Of a DNA stretch of 64,000 bases, positions 20,198 through 28,565 are shown piece by piece. How positions within the stretch are numbered: the first letter of the stretch is position 1; each line of letters starts with the position of its first letter. The notes below the pieces were generated by a model. The model had not been told where the DNA came from, made no database searches, and saw nothing but the letters and a program-made list of their open reading frames with translations. Made by a program: the position numbers and the translations under genes. Location: positions 186,001 through 250,000 of the forward strand of contig NZ_JAPZSC010000016.1 of the NCBI RefSeq assembly GCF_027531545.1, given 5' to 3'. The DNA is from Silanimonas sp. GTDB taxonomy: Bacteria; Pseudomonadota; Gammaproteobacteria; Xanthomonadales; Xanthomonadaceae.

Positions 20198-20643
20198 TGC
20201 ATCGTAGTCTTCGAGCCCTCGGCGCACTGATGCTGGGGATTTCCGCGATGGCGGGGCCTTCGTTGACGGTGGCGCAGGACGCCGGGCTGGCGCGCGAGCA
20301 GTTCGCCCAAGGGGAACACGATGCCGCTGCGGCAGCGTGGGAAGCGCGCCTCGAGGTCAACCCCTTCGACCCCGCCGATCTGAACAACCTGGCGGTGGCC
20401 AAGGCGGCCCGCGGGGACTACCAGGCCGCGCGCGAACTGCTGCAACGTGCGGTGCGCCTCGCGCCCGGGCGCGAGGACATCGCAGCGAACCTGGCGCGTC
20501 TGACCGACTGGATGGACCGCCAGCGCGACGGCATCGCACCGCCGGGCGCCCATCCCGCCCTGCAGCAGCCCGGCGCGCGCGTCGTGCCGCCCGAGCCGCC
20601 GGCGCCGTGGCCTCGTCGCGCCGCCGCCGGTGGACGGGGCTGA
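20197..20643 (+). CDS. Small secreted TPR protein of the cellulose operon
   Basis: 148 aa. A signal peptide (LGALMLGISAMAGPSLTVAQ) is followed by about two TPR-like helix pairs (QFAQGEHDAAAAAWEARLEVNP, then a GDYQAARELLQRAVRLAPG unit) and a Pro/Arg-rich tail. It looks like a short free-standing version of the BcsC TPR region. It is translationally coupled to bcsC (TGATG) and lies four bases before the second bcsQ-like gene. No family name is known to me. A periplasmic adaptor between inner-membrane synthase and exporter is a reasonable guess, nothing more. Confidence 0.75.
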   Translation: MHRSLRALGALMLGISAMAGPSLTVAQDAGLAREQFAQGEHDAAAAAWEARLEVNPFDPADLNNLAVAKAARGDYQAARELLQRAVRLAPGREDIAANLARLTDWMDRQRDGIAPPGAHPALQQPGARVVPPEPPAPWPRRAAAGGRG

Positions 20644-20646
20644 CGC

Positions 20647-21399
20647 ATGGCCGTGATCGCATTCGTTTCCGGAAAAGGAGGCGTGGGCAAGACGTCGCTC
20701 ACGGCGGCGACGGCCGTCGCGCTCGCACAGCGCGGCCGGCGTGTCCTCGCGATCGATCTGGACCCGCAGAACGCGCTGCGCCTGCACCTCGGGATGGACC
20801 CGGCGGACCCGGCGGGCTGGTCGCGCGAAGGCTTCGGAACGACGGCGATCTTCGAAAGCGCTGGCGGCGTGTCCTTCCTCCCCTTCGGCACCTTGCTCGA
20901 GGCCGAACTGGAGGAGTTGGAGGCGGTGTTGCAGGACGATCGGCACTGGCTGGCGGAGCGACTCGCTGACGCGGCGGCGCGCGGACGCTTCGACTATGTC
21001 CTGATCGATACGCCCCCGGGGCCGACGGTGTTCCTGCAGCAGGCGCTGCAGGCCGCGCATCGAGCGCTGGTCGTGGTGCTGGCCGACGCGGCCTCGCTAA
21101 CGACGCTGCCGATGTTCTTCCCGCTGATCGACGAGTTCACCGCCGGGCGTGACGGCTTCCAGGGCAGCCAGATCCTGATCAACCAGTTGCCGCACCAGAG
21201 CCGCCTCGGCCACCAGGTGCGCACGGCAATCCATGCCCATTTCCCGGGCCGCGTCGTTCCGGTCGCCGTGCATCGCGATGCGGCGGTGGCGGAGGCCCTG
21301 GCGTTCGAGCGCACCGTGCTCGACTACGAGCCGGGGGCCGAGGCCTGCCTCGACCTGCAGCATCTCGCCGATTGGCTGCTGGCCACGCTCGAGTCGTGA
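20647..21399 (+). CDS. Second BcsQ-like MinD/ParA family ATPase (WssJ-like)
   Basis: A 250-aa homologue of the first BcsQ in this operon, with GKGGVGKTSLTAATAVAL (deviant Walker A), AIDLDPQNALRLHLGMD and LIDTPPGPTVFLQQAL. Both nucleotide-binding motifs look intact, so both paralogues should be active. Pseudomonas wss acetylated-cellulose operons also carry two MinD-like genes (wssA and wssJ) at different positions, so this copy may serve the acetylation or export half of the system. Its stop overlaps the GTG of the next gene. Confidence 0.88.
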   Translation: MAVIAFVSGKGGVGKTSLTAATAVALAQRGRRVLAIDLDPQNALRLHLGMDPADPAGWSREGFGTTAIFESAGGVSFLPFGTLLEAELEELEAVLQDDRHWLAERLADAAARGRFDYVLIDTPPGPTVFLQQALQAAHRALVVVLADAASLTTLPMFFPLIDEFTAGRDGFQGSQILINQLPHQSRLGHQVRTAIHAHFPGRVVPVAVHRDAAVAEALAFERTVLDYEPGAEACLDLQHLADWLLATLES

Positions 21400-22526
21400 A
21401 ACGCCTGCGCCATTGGGTTGCGGCCGTTTGCCTGATGCTGGTGCTTCCGGCAGCGGCTTCGTCTGTGCCCGCCACGTCGCCCCCGCCGATGACGGGCTAC
21501 GTCGCTTGGTGGCTGGGTGATGCCTGGAAGACGACGCCGCTCGAGGGCTTCGAGCGGATCATCTTCATCGAGCAGCGGATCGATGTCTCCGGGCGCATCG
21601 CCGAGGCCAACGGTTGGCCGGAACAGTGGCAGGAACTCCGCGACGCTTCGCGCGAGGCTGGCGTCGGCATCGATCTTTCCCTCGGGCTCGTGCAGGAATC
21701 CGATTTCGCCGCGCTGTTCGCTTCGCCTGAGGCGCGTCGACGCTTGCTGCGCGAAACGGCCCGCCTCCTGCGGCAGCCCGATGTGGCGGGCCTGCACATC
21801 GACATCGAGGTCTATCGCCAGGCGTCCACGTCGCCGGAGGCCATTGCAGGCTTTCGTGCCTTTGTCGAGGAGCTCGCCCAACGGGCACGCCGCTCCAAAC
21901 GCTGGCAGCTGAGCGTCTTCCTGCCGATCGGCGGTGAGTTGCAGCTCTACACGCCTGCCACGCTCGCCGGGATGTCCCGCGTGGTCGTGCAGGGCTACGA
22001 CGCGCATTGGCCGGAGGGCCCCAATGCGGGCCCCGTGGCACCGCTGCGCGGTCCAGAGGCGGTCACGGTGGAAAAAGCCCTCGCCCAGGCCCGGGCCTTG
22101 GGCGTCGACGATGCGCGCCTCCGTCTCGCGTTCCCGCTCTACGGTTACGAATGGCCGGTGCAGGGCGAAGGGATCCGGCGCAAGACCACGGGCAAGGGGC
22201 GCGCGCTGCCGCTCGCACCATTGCCCGAAACGATGCGTGCGAGCTTTCCCTCGAGCGTCGTGGAGCGGGTCGCGCGACATGGCGCGGTGTTCCACCCGGA
22301 GAGCGCCTCCGGAAGCTATGCCTTCGAACAGGACGGCACCGCTTGGGAAGGGTGGTTCGAGGACTGGACGTCCCTTCAAGTCAAGCGCCAGTGGCTGAAG
22401 TGCGAGGGTGTCGATGGCCTGGCGTTCTTCGCGCTCGGCTATGACGCCGGCGCCCTCGTTTCCACCGTCGCCCATTCCTTCCCCGACGACTCCGCCTGCC
22501 TCGCGCCAACGCGAGCCGCGCCTTAG
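21396..22526 (+). CDS. Secreted GH18-like glycoside hydrolase-fold protein
   Basis: About 376 aa from a GTG that overlaps the previous stop (GTGA). A signal peptide (VAAVCLMLVLPAAASS) precedes a TIM-barrel-like sequence. DVAGLHIDIEVY (D136, E138) resembles the GH18 DxxDxDxE catalytic strand but keeps only the last Asp and Glu. VVVQGYDAHWPEGPNAGP resembles the GH18 Tyr-Asp strand. A chitinase-like hydrolase acting on an amino-sugar polymer, or a non-catalytic binding relative, would both fit. PgaB of the poly-N-acetylglucosamine system carries a related hydrolase domain fused to its deacetylase; here the deacetylase is a separate gene in the opposing operon. Confidence 0.7.
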   Translation: MKRLRHWVAAVCLMLVLPAAASSVPATSPPPMTGYVAWWLGDAWKTTPLEGFERIIFIEQRIDVSGRIAEANGWPEQWQELRDASREAGVGIDLSLGLVQESDFAALFASPEARRRLLRETARLLRQPDVAGLHIDIEVYRQASTSPEAIAGFRAFVEELAQRARRSKRWQLSVFLPIGGELQLYTPATLAGMSRVVVQGYDAHWPEGPNAGPVAPLRGPEAVTVEKALAQARALGVDDARLRLAFPLYGYEWPVQGEGIRRKTTGKGRALPLAPLPETMRASFPSSVVERVARHGAVFHPESASGSYAFEQDGTAWEGWFEDWTSLQVKRQWLKCEGVDGLAFFALGYDAGALVSTVAHSFPDDSACLAPTRAAP

Positions 22527-22564
22527 GCGGAAGGGTCGATGCATCAAGCCGGCAGGAGTTCGCC

Positions 22565-23944
22565 TTGCTCTTCAGCTCACAGCTCTTCCTCTATCTCTTC
22601 CTGCCGCTGTTCCTGCTGACGTACTACCTGTGTCCGCAGCGGTTCCGCTCGGCCCACATGTTGCTCTTCAGCTACGTCTTCTATGGATGGTGGCGTCCGG
22701 ACTTCCTCGGCCTGCTCATCGGCGTGACGGTCGTGAGCTACTACGTCGCGGCGGCGCTTGAAGCGGCGGCGGTGCAGAACCGCAAGCGTTGGCTCGCGGT
22801 CGGTGTCACGGCCAATCTCGCCGCGCTCGGCTATTTCAAGTACGCGAACTTCGGCATCGACAGCCTCAATGCGCTGCTCACGGCCGCGGGTTTCGACACG
22901 ATCGGTTGGACCAAGATCGTCCTGCCGATCGGATTGTCCTTCTACATCTTCCAAGCCATCAGCTACATCATCGACATCTATCGGAAGACGGCCCCCCCGG
23001 CGCGCAATCTCGTGGATTTCGCGGCCTTCATCGCGCTGTTCCCGCAGCTGGTTGCCGGCCCGGTGCTGCGCTATCACGACCTGGCCGAGCAGTTCTACGT
23101 CCGCACCTACTCGTGGGAACGTTTCTCCCGCGGCTCCATGATCTTCATGGTCGGCTTCTGCATGAAGGTGCTGGTCGCCGACACCGTTGCACCGCTGGTC
23201 GACGCGGTGTTCGCGCTGCAGGCCCCGACCCTCGTCGATGCGTGGATTGGCGCCCTGGCGTACACGATCCAGCTGTTCTTCGACTTCGCGGGTTACAGCA
23301 CGATGGCGATCGGCATGGCGCTGATGATCGGCTTCGTCTTCATGGAGAACTTCAACGATCCCTACGTGTCGCGCTCGATCACGGAGTTCTGGAAGCGTTG
23401 GCATATCTCGCTTTCAAGCTGGCTGCGGGAGTACCTGTACATCTCGCTCGGCGGCAATCGCAAAGGGCGCCTGCGCACCTACATCAACCTGTTCCTGACC
23501 ATGCTGCTTGGCGGCATCTGGCACGGTGCCAACTGGACCTTCGTCCTCTGGGGTATGTGGCATGGCGCGGTGCTTGCCTTCGAGCGCTACTGGGAAGAGA
23601 AGTTCGGCCCGTCGCGCTTGCCGGTACCCATCCAGGTGGCGCGCACGATGCTGCTCGTGATCATCGGTTGGGTAATGTTCCGTGCGACCACCGTTGATGG
23701 CGCACTTCAGATGTATGCCGGCATGCTCGGATTCAACGGCATCGGCATGAGTGATTTCCTCATGTCTGAGGTGACGACGGACCGCGTGGCGGTGCTCATC
23801 TTCGCTTTCCTGCTGGTCTATGCGATGCCTTGGATCAAGCGCAATGGCGACAACCTGCGTTGGGTGATCCTGCCGCTCTTCGCCTGGGCCGTGGCGACGC
23901 TGTCCGCGCAGTCCTTTTCGCCCTTCCTCTACTTCCAGTTCTGA
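22565..23944 (+). CDS. AlgI/WssH-type membrane-bound O-acyltransferase (MBOAT)
   Basis: 459-aa polytopic membrane protein that passes acetyl groups across the inner membrane for polysaccharide O-acetylation. MBOAT hallmarks: PIGLSFYIFQAISYIIDIYR (122-140), FDFAGYSTMAIG, FWKRWHISLSSWLREYLYI (H280) and the catalytic histidine in GGIWHGANWTFVLWG (H320). The closest recalled relatives are AlgI of alginate and WssH of acetylated cellulose. The start is a TTG at 22565 with AGGAG seven bases upstream; no better start is in frame. It lies 38 bases after the GH18-like gene and 10 bases before the AlgJ-like gene. Confidence 0.93.
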   Translation: MLFSSQLFLYLFLPLFLLTYYLCPQRFRSAHMLLFSYVFYGWWRPDFLGLLIGVTVVSYYVAAALEAAAVQNRKRWLAVGVTANLAALGYFKYANFGIDSLNALLTAAGFDTIGWTKIVLPIGLSFYIFQAISYIIDIYRKTAPPARNLVDFAAFIALFPQLVAGPVLRYHDLAEQFYVRTYSWERFSRGSMIFMVGFCMKVLVADTVAPLVDAVFALQAPTLVDAWIGALAYTIQLFFDFAGYSTMAIGMALMIGFVFMENFNDPYVSRSITEFWKRWHISLSSWLREYLYISLGGNRKGRLRTYINLFLTMLLGGIWHGANWTFVLWGMWHGAVLAFERYWEEKFGPSRLPVPIQVARTMLLVIIGWVMFRATTVDGALQMYAGMLGFNGIGMSDFLMSEVTTDRVAVLIFAFLLVYAMPWIKRNGDNLRWVILPLFAWAVATLSAQSFSPFLYFQF

Positions 23945-23954
23945 GTGGCCGACC

Positions 23955-25112
23955 ATGTCCATGGAAACTACGACGCAGAATCCGTCGCCCCGCCCGATCG
24001 GCATCCAGAACTTCCTCGCTTCCGCATTGCTGCTGGCGGTGATGGTGTTCGGCCTTTGGCAGATGGCGGGAGCCAGTCGCAACCTTGATCTCAGCGCCGT
24101 GCCTTGGGGTTGGGACCACTTCTGGGAGGGCAGCACCACGCAGGCTTTTGAAAAGCGCCTCGATCAGGCCGTGCCGGCTCGGCCCGAGCTGATCATGGCG
24201 GCGAACGCCGCGCGCTACTGGCTCACCCACGGCGCAGGCCCGAAGGTGCGAGTGGGTGACGACAACTGGCTGTTCCTCACCGAGGAGCTGCAGGTGGACG
24301 CCGGCGTGGGGCAGCGCCTGCAGCAGCGCGTCGCCCTGCTGGCCGATACGCATCGCGCACTCGAGGCCCGCGGTATCGCTTCTGTCATCTTGCTGGTGCC
24401 GGACAAGACGCGCGTGCATTCGGAGGCCTTGGGGGCGAGCCGCCCCGAATTCGTCGAGCGGCGCTATGCCCTGGGTCTGGAGGGCCTGAAGGCCGCGCAC
24501 GTGCCGGTGATCGACCTGTATGCGGATATGCAGGCGGCGCTCCAGAACGACCCAACGCAGGAGCTCTACTACCGCACGGACACGCACTGGAACCAGAACG
24601 GTGCCGAGTTGGCGGCCAAGGCCGTCGCGCGCTGGAACAGCGAGAAAGGCATCGTCGCGGGCCAGACGGCGTTCGAGCTGCGTCGCGAAGGCGAGGGGGC
24701 CGAGCGCGTGGGCGACCTGCTGGCACTGATCGGGCTGGACAAGGCGCCGGCGTGGATGCGGCCGCGTGGCGACTGGGAAGTACCCGTCGTGGTGGAGGCG
24801 CAGGCCTCGGCGTCGGCCGACGCCTTGGGCGACCTGTTCGGTGACGCTGGCGTGCCCGTGGTGCTGCTGGGCACCTCCTACTCGCAGCGTGCCGCTTTCG
24901 GCGACTTCCTGCGCCTGCACCTCGGGAGCGAGGTGCTCAATGCGTCGAAGGACGGCGGGCGCATCGCCGGTTCCGCCGAGGAGTACTTCGCCGACGACGC
25001 GTTCAGCCAGTCGCCGCCGACCCTGGTGGTCTGGGAAGTGCCGGAGCGCTTCCTGACCCTGCCGATGGACGATGGAAAGTCCGAGCCCGTGGTGCTGCTT
25101 CCGGCCCCGTGA
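23955..25112 (+). CDS. AlgJ/WssI-type SGNH O-acetyltransferase-like protein, membrane anchored
   Basis: 385 aa with one N-terminal membrane anchor (FLASALLLAVMVFGLWQMAG) and a periplasmic SGNH-like domain. Motifs: VGDDNWLFLTEE, YYRTDTHWNQNG (catalytic Asp-His pair), and VVLLGTSYSQR (nucleophilic Ser in GTSYS). AlgJ-like proteins accept acetyl groups from an AlgI MBOAT and transfer them onto the polymer in the periplasm. It follows the MBOAT gene and is the last gene of the plus-strand operon. Its stop lies in a hairpin shared with the convergent operon. An ATG two codons later is equally possible. Confidence 0.88.
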   Translation: MSMETTTQNPSPRPIGIQNFLASALLLAVMVFGLWQMAGASRNLDLSAVPWGWDHFWEGSTTQAFEKRLDQAVPARPELIMAANAARYWLTHGAGPKVRVGDDNWLFLTEELQVDAGVGQRLQQRVALLADTHRALEARGIASVILLVPDKTRVHSEALGASRPEFVERRYALGLEGLKAAHVPVIDLYADMQAALQNDPTQELYYRTDTHWNQNGAELAAKAVARWNSEKGIVAGQTAFELRREGEGAERVGDLLALIGLDKAPAWMRPRGDWEVPVVVEAQASASADALGDLFGDAGVPVVLLGTSYSQRAAFGDFLRLHLGSEVLNASKDGGRIAGSAEEYFADDAFSQSPPTLVVWEVPERFLTLPMDDGKSEPVVLLPAP

Positions 25113-25122
25113 GGCCGGAAGC
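25097..25122. terminator. Inverted repeat between the two convergent exopolysaccharide operons
   Basis: A perfect 10-bp stem (GCTTCCGGCC / GGCCGGAAGC) with loop CCGTGA, which contains the stop codon of the AlgJ-like gene. It occupies the 15-base gap between the convergent operons. There is no T-run on either side, so it is a candidate bidirectional terminator or 3'-end stabiliser and not a canonical intrinsic terminator. Confidence 0.5.
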
Positions 25123-25127
25123 GGCGG

Positions 25128-26444
25128 TTACGGAGAAAGCGCGGGGAGGGTCGGCATCCGGCAGAGCGCGATGTCCTCGAGTTGCAGCGCGGCCGCCCCC
25201 TCGCTGCCCACCGTGAGGGCCTCGATGCTGGCGCCTTCGGGGAGCGGCATGCGGAAGGCCTGCCATGTGCCGTCTCCGCGGACCTCGAGCGTTTGCGTGG
25301 TAATGGCACCTGCCGTGTCGCGCCACGCGATGGAGATCTGATTCGGTCCGGTCACGGCCAGCGTGGCGGACAGATAGGCATCGCCTTGAGGTTCCAGCGA
25401 CCACGAGCCGCCCGTTTCGCCGGTGCCCACCGTCCCGGCAGGAGTGCAATCCCGCGTGATCCATGCCGCGGCACGCCGGAGCCAAGTGCGTTCGTCGACG
25501 ATGTAGCGCGCTTCGCGGTAGGGATAGCTCGGCGGCGCCGCGAGGCCGCGCTCGGGGATCTCGACGACGAGGAGCTTCGGCGGCTGCGTCTGGAAGCCGT
25601 CGTCGCGCAGATAGAGTTCCAGTCCCACCCAATGCCCGCGATCCGCAGCGACGGACAGGTCCGCGACATCGCGCTGCAGGGCGAAGCGAAGGGCGTCCGG
25701 GAAGCCTGTCCACGTGCCGCTGAAGCTGCTGCCCATCAGCGCGATGCCCGGCGTGGCATCCTCGGCGAGCAAGTCGCCGCCCGCCGGTGCGGTCACGCCG
25801 AACACGCGCACCTGCTCGGGCTCGAAGGCGGGCGTGCCCGCCGGAAGGATGGACGTCAGGTCGCCCAAGGCCAGCGTCTGCGGCGTCGGATTCCATTCCA
25901 GCGTGTAGGCGCGGGAGGGAAGCGCGTCGAGGGCGGCCTGCGTCCCATCCTTGCCGTTGGCGTGTTGCGCGATCCGTTCGGCCGCCAGCAGGGAGCCTGT
26001 TTGCGACCAGTGGCTGTCCAGCCGCATGAACAGGGGATCACCGTTTCCGGCGCGTGCCTGCTCAAGGAACGGCGTCTGCAGGTCGACGACATCGACGCCG
26101 CCTTGCTGCAGCGCCTGCAGGCTCTTGCCGTAGTGCTCGACGAGGAAGGGTGTCAGCGCCCGATCGGCCGGGAGATTCTCCGGGTAAATCCGGACCTTGG
26201 CAGGCACCACGGCGAGCATCATCCGCGTGCCGTTGGCCGCGAGCAGCTCCGACAGCGCCGAGAACAGGTCAATGGATTTCGTGACCGAGGGCTGCTCGCT
26301 CGCGTCAGTGAAGTCGTAGCGGTAATACAGCCAGCCGTTCTGGCCGACGATCCCGGCGTCCTGCTGCGCTGCCACGGGGGCAGCGAACTGCACGGCGAGG
26401 CCGGCAGCAAGCGCCGCCCACAAGCGCTTGTGATTCATCCTCAT
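25128..26444 (-). CDS. Secreted AlgX-like SGNH O-acetyltransferase-type protein with C-terminal binding domain (copy 2)
   Basis: 438 aa with signal peptide (LWAALAAGLAVQFAAPVAAQ). The SGNH-like domain (about 28-300) has GQNGWLYYRYDF, FMRLDSHWSQTG (Asp-His) and IALMGSSFSGTW (Ser). The last 120 residues are beta-rich and resemble the carbohydrate-binding module of AlgX. AlgX-type proteins bind the polymer in the periplasm and O-acetylate it. It is the last gene of the minus-strand operon and overlaps the AlgF-like gene by four bases. It resembles the AlgX-like protein two genes upstream in layout and motifs, so the pair look like paralogues. Confidence 0.85.
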   Translation of the reverse strand: MRMNHKRLWAALAAGLAVQFAAPVAAQQDAGIVGQNGWLYYRYDFTDASEQPSVTKSIDLFSALSELLAANGTRMMLAVVPAKVRIYPENLPADRALTPFLVEHYGKSLQALQQGGVDVVDLQTPFLEQARAGNGDPLFMRLDSHWSQTGSLLAAERIAQHANGKDGTQAALDALPSRAYTLEWNPTPQTLALGDLTSILPAGTPAFEPEQVRVFGVTAPAGGDLLAEDATPGIALMGSSFSGTWTGFPDALRFALQRDVADLSVAADRGHWVGLELYLRDDGFQTQPPKLLVVEIPERGLAAPPSYPYREARYIVDERTWLRRAAAWITRDCTPAGTVGTGETGGSWSLEPQGDAYLSATLAVTGPNQISIAWRDTAGAITTQTLEVRGDGTWQAFRMPLPEGASIEALTVGSEGAAALQLEDIALCRMPTLPALSP

Positions 26445-27121
26445 GGCGTCCCCGTGTAGCGTTCGACGCGGTTGAGCACGGCCTTCAGCACCGGCCCGTC
26501 CTTGCCGGGAAGGATGAACAGGCTGTAGGTGCCGCCGTATTCCATGGCCAGGGGGGCGCCGGGTGCCGCGACGGCGGTGCCGCTGCGAGCAAGGCCGAAC
26601 CCGATGTTCAGCGGGTTGACCGGGCGCGACACCGAGGCGCCTTCGGCGACGGCTGGGAAAACGACCTGTGCACGCTCGCCAGCGGTGACATCAAGAGGGC
26701 CGGTGCCCGGCGCGAGGTGATAGGCCGTCAGCACCGCCTTGAGCTTGTTGGTATTGGCCTTGTCCTCGAAGCGCAGGGGCTCGGTGCCCGGCGCGCGGCT
26801 CGTGTAGGCGAGCGTCAGGGCTTTGCCCGCCGGCGCCTCCAGCGTCGTCTCCAGCACCTGGCCGCCCGCGCTCAGCTTCAGAACGTGCGTGCCGGCGGAA
26901 AGCACGAGGTATTCGCCCGGCTCTCCGGCTGCGAGGGCGGCCCCGCGCGGCTTGCCATCGACGGTCAGCGTCATGGCAGGGCCATCAGCGGCGACCAGCA
27001 GTCGCACGTAGGCGGAATTGGCCGGCGGTTCGGGATCGTAGAGCAGGCCCGTCTGTTGCGCGTTCGCCATGCCGGACAGCAGCAGGACGGCGAGGGTGAG
27101 AAAACGGCGGCGGGCGATCAT
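26441..27121 (-). CDS. AlgF-like O-acetylation adaptor protein
   Basis: 226 aa with signal peptide (FLTLAVLLLSGMANAQ) and then two beta-sandwich-like halves, beginning TGLLYDPEPPANSAYVRLL and later EYGGTYSLFILPG. This matches the AlgF/WssG family: a periplasmic protein needed for O-acetylation, probably as an adaptor between the acetyl-donating AlgI/AlgJ step and AlgX. It lies between the two AlgX-like genes with four-base overlaps on both sides, so all three are coupled. No catalytic residues are expected. Confidence 0.82.
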   Translation of the reverse strand: MIARRRFLTLAVLLLSGMANAQQTGLLYDPEPPANSAYVRLLVAADGPAMTLTVDGKPRGAALAAGEPGEYLVLSAGTHVLKLSAGGQVLETTLEAPAGKALTLAYTSRAPGTEPLRFEDKANTNKLKAVLTAYHLAPGTGPLDVTAGERAQVVFPAVAEGASVSRPVNPLNIGFGLARSGTAVAAPGAPLAMEYGGTYSLFILPGKDGPVLKAVLNRVERYTGTP

Positions 27122-28545
27122 CGCTTGGCTCCTTCAGGAAGGCCGGCAATCAAGGACGCCTCATGCCGGCACACGGCCGGCTGGGCGATGGCGAAATTCT
27201 CCCCGGCGCCCGGGAAGATGCGCAGGCTGCGGGCGCCCTTCGCGTCGGCGGGCAGGCGCGTCTTCAATGCCATCGGCGTACCGTCCTCGGGGAGGCCCAT
27301 CGTCCAGCTGGCGGCCTTGCCCGCGGCACCGGTGGCTTCGAAGCGGACCGTGCCGCCCCCCTGGATGGCGACATCCGCCCAGAGGTAATCCGTCGTGTCC
27401 AAGGCTTGGGCGAAATCGAGCTGGACGTAGCTGTCGGCATTGCTGGGGCCGTAGCCCACGCCGCCGTCGGCCAGTCGCGTCTGCGCGTCGGGGAGATTGG
27501 CTTCGGACAACTGCACCGCCACGGGCGAGGTCGCGCAGTTGCGCGAAACCGCCGTGGCGACGTTCAGCAACCACTCCTTGCTGTCGCGGAAGTACTCGGC
27601 ATCGCGCCAGGGCGAGTCGGGCGGATTCACGCTGTCGCGCTCGGGCACTTCCCAGATCAGCAGCTTCGGCGGATGCAGCTGGAAGGCGGGGTCGCGGGTG
27701 TAGTTCTCCATGCCCACGAAGGGGCCCTGGCGACCGGGGATGGAGATGTCGAGCAGCTGGCGCTGCAGGGCAACGCGAACCGCATCCGGGTATTGCGTGC
27801 CGGGGTGCGTGAAGCTGCTGCCGATCACGGTCACCTGCGGCACGCCGGATTCACCCGTCAGCGCGTCCACCGAGCCAGCGTCGAGCGCCTGCACGGTGAA
27901 GCGGAGCACGGTTTCCGCCGGTGGCGGCGTGGCGCCCGCCGGCAGGGTTGGCAGGAGATCGGTCGTCAGCGAGGGCTCGCGCTCGCCGTTCGGGGATGCA
28001 GCGAACTGCGCTTCGGGGATGCTGGCGAGCACGCCGCTGGCCTTCGCATCGGCGTCGATGGCTTTGCGGATGGTCTGCCCGGCCAACATCGCCCCGGTGG
28101 GCGTCCAATGCGAGTCGAGGCGAAGGAACAGCGGTTCGCCGCCCTTGGCGGCCTCGGCCTGGAAGGCCGGCAGCTGGTCGGCCACCGTCATGCCCGCAGC
28201 TCGCAGTGCCTGCACCATGCGCTGGTTGCGACTCTCCGTGCCAGGCGCGGCACCGAAATCGGCGGGCAGGTACTGCGGATAGATCTGCAGCTTCAGCGGG
28301 GTGACGGTGAACACGACATGCACGTCGTTCGCCGCCATCACACGGCCGGCGCGCGCCAGCATGTCGGTGAAGCGGTCCACTTCGGGCATGAGGGAGGCGT
28401 CGAAGCGCTCCCAACGGAAGTACAGCCAGTCTTCCTTGCCGACGATCGTGCCGGTTTCTTCCGCATGGGCTGCGGGCATGAGGGCCGCGGCGAAGAGGGC
28501 GGCGGCGATGGTCTGGCCCAATCGGGCCTGCGGTTTCTTCAACAT
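27118..28545 (-). CDS. Secreted AlgX-like SGNH O-acetyltransferase-type protein with C-terminal binding domain (copy 1)
   Basis: 475 aa. Signal peptide (IAAALFAAALMPAAHA), then an SGNH-like domain with GKEDWLYFRWERF, FLRLDSHWTPTGAML (Asp-His) and VTVIGSSFTHPG (Ser). The C-terminal 130 residues are a beta-rich, CBM-like module (YLWADVAIQGGGTVRFEATG). The ATG at 28545 is chosen because it gives the signal peptide; a longer in-frame opening exists but runs into the deacetylase gene. Two AlgX-like proteins in one operon suggest acetylation of two positions or of two polymers. Confidence 0.85.
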   Translation of the reverse strand: MLKKPQARLGQTIAAALFAAALMPAAHAEETGTIVGKEDWLYFRWERFDASLMPEVDRFTDMLARAGRVMAANDVHVVFTVTPLKLQIYPQYLPADFGAAPGTESRNQRMVQALRAAGMTVADQLPAFQAEAAKGGEPLFLRLDSHWTPTGAMLAGQTIRKAIDADAKASGVLASIPEAQFAASPNGEREPSLTTDLLPTLPAGATPPPAETVLRFTVQALDAGSVDALTGESGVPQVTVIGSSFTHPGTQYPDAVRVALQRQLLDISIPGRQGPFVGMENYTRDPAFQLHPPKLLIWEVPERDSVNPPDSPWRDAEYFRDSKEWLLNVATAVSRNCATSPVAVQLSEANLPDAQTRLADGGVGYGPSNADSYVQLDFAQALDTTDYLWADVAIQGGGTVRFEATGAAGKAASWTMGLPEDGTPMALKTRLPADAKGARSLRIFPGAGENFAIAQPAVCRHEASLIAGLPEGAKR

Positions 28546-28565
28546 GGTCGTGGGCGGCTCCAGCC

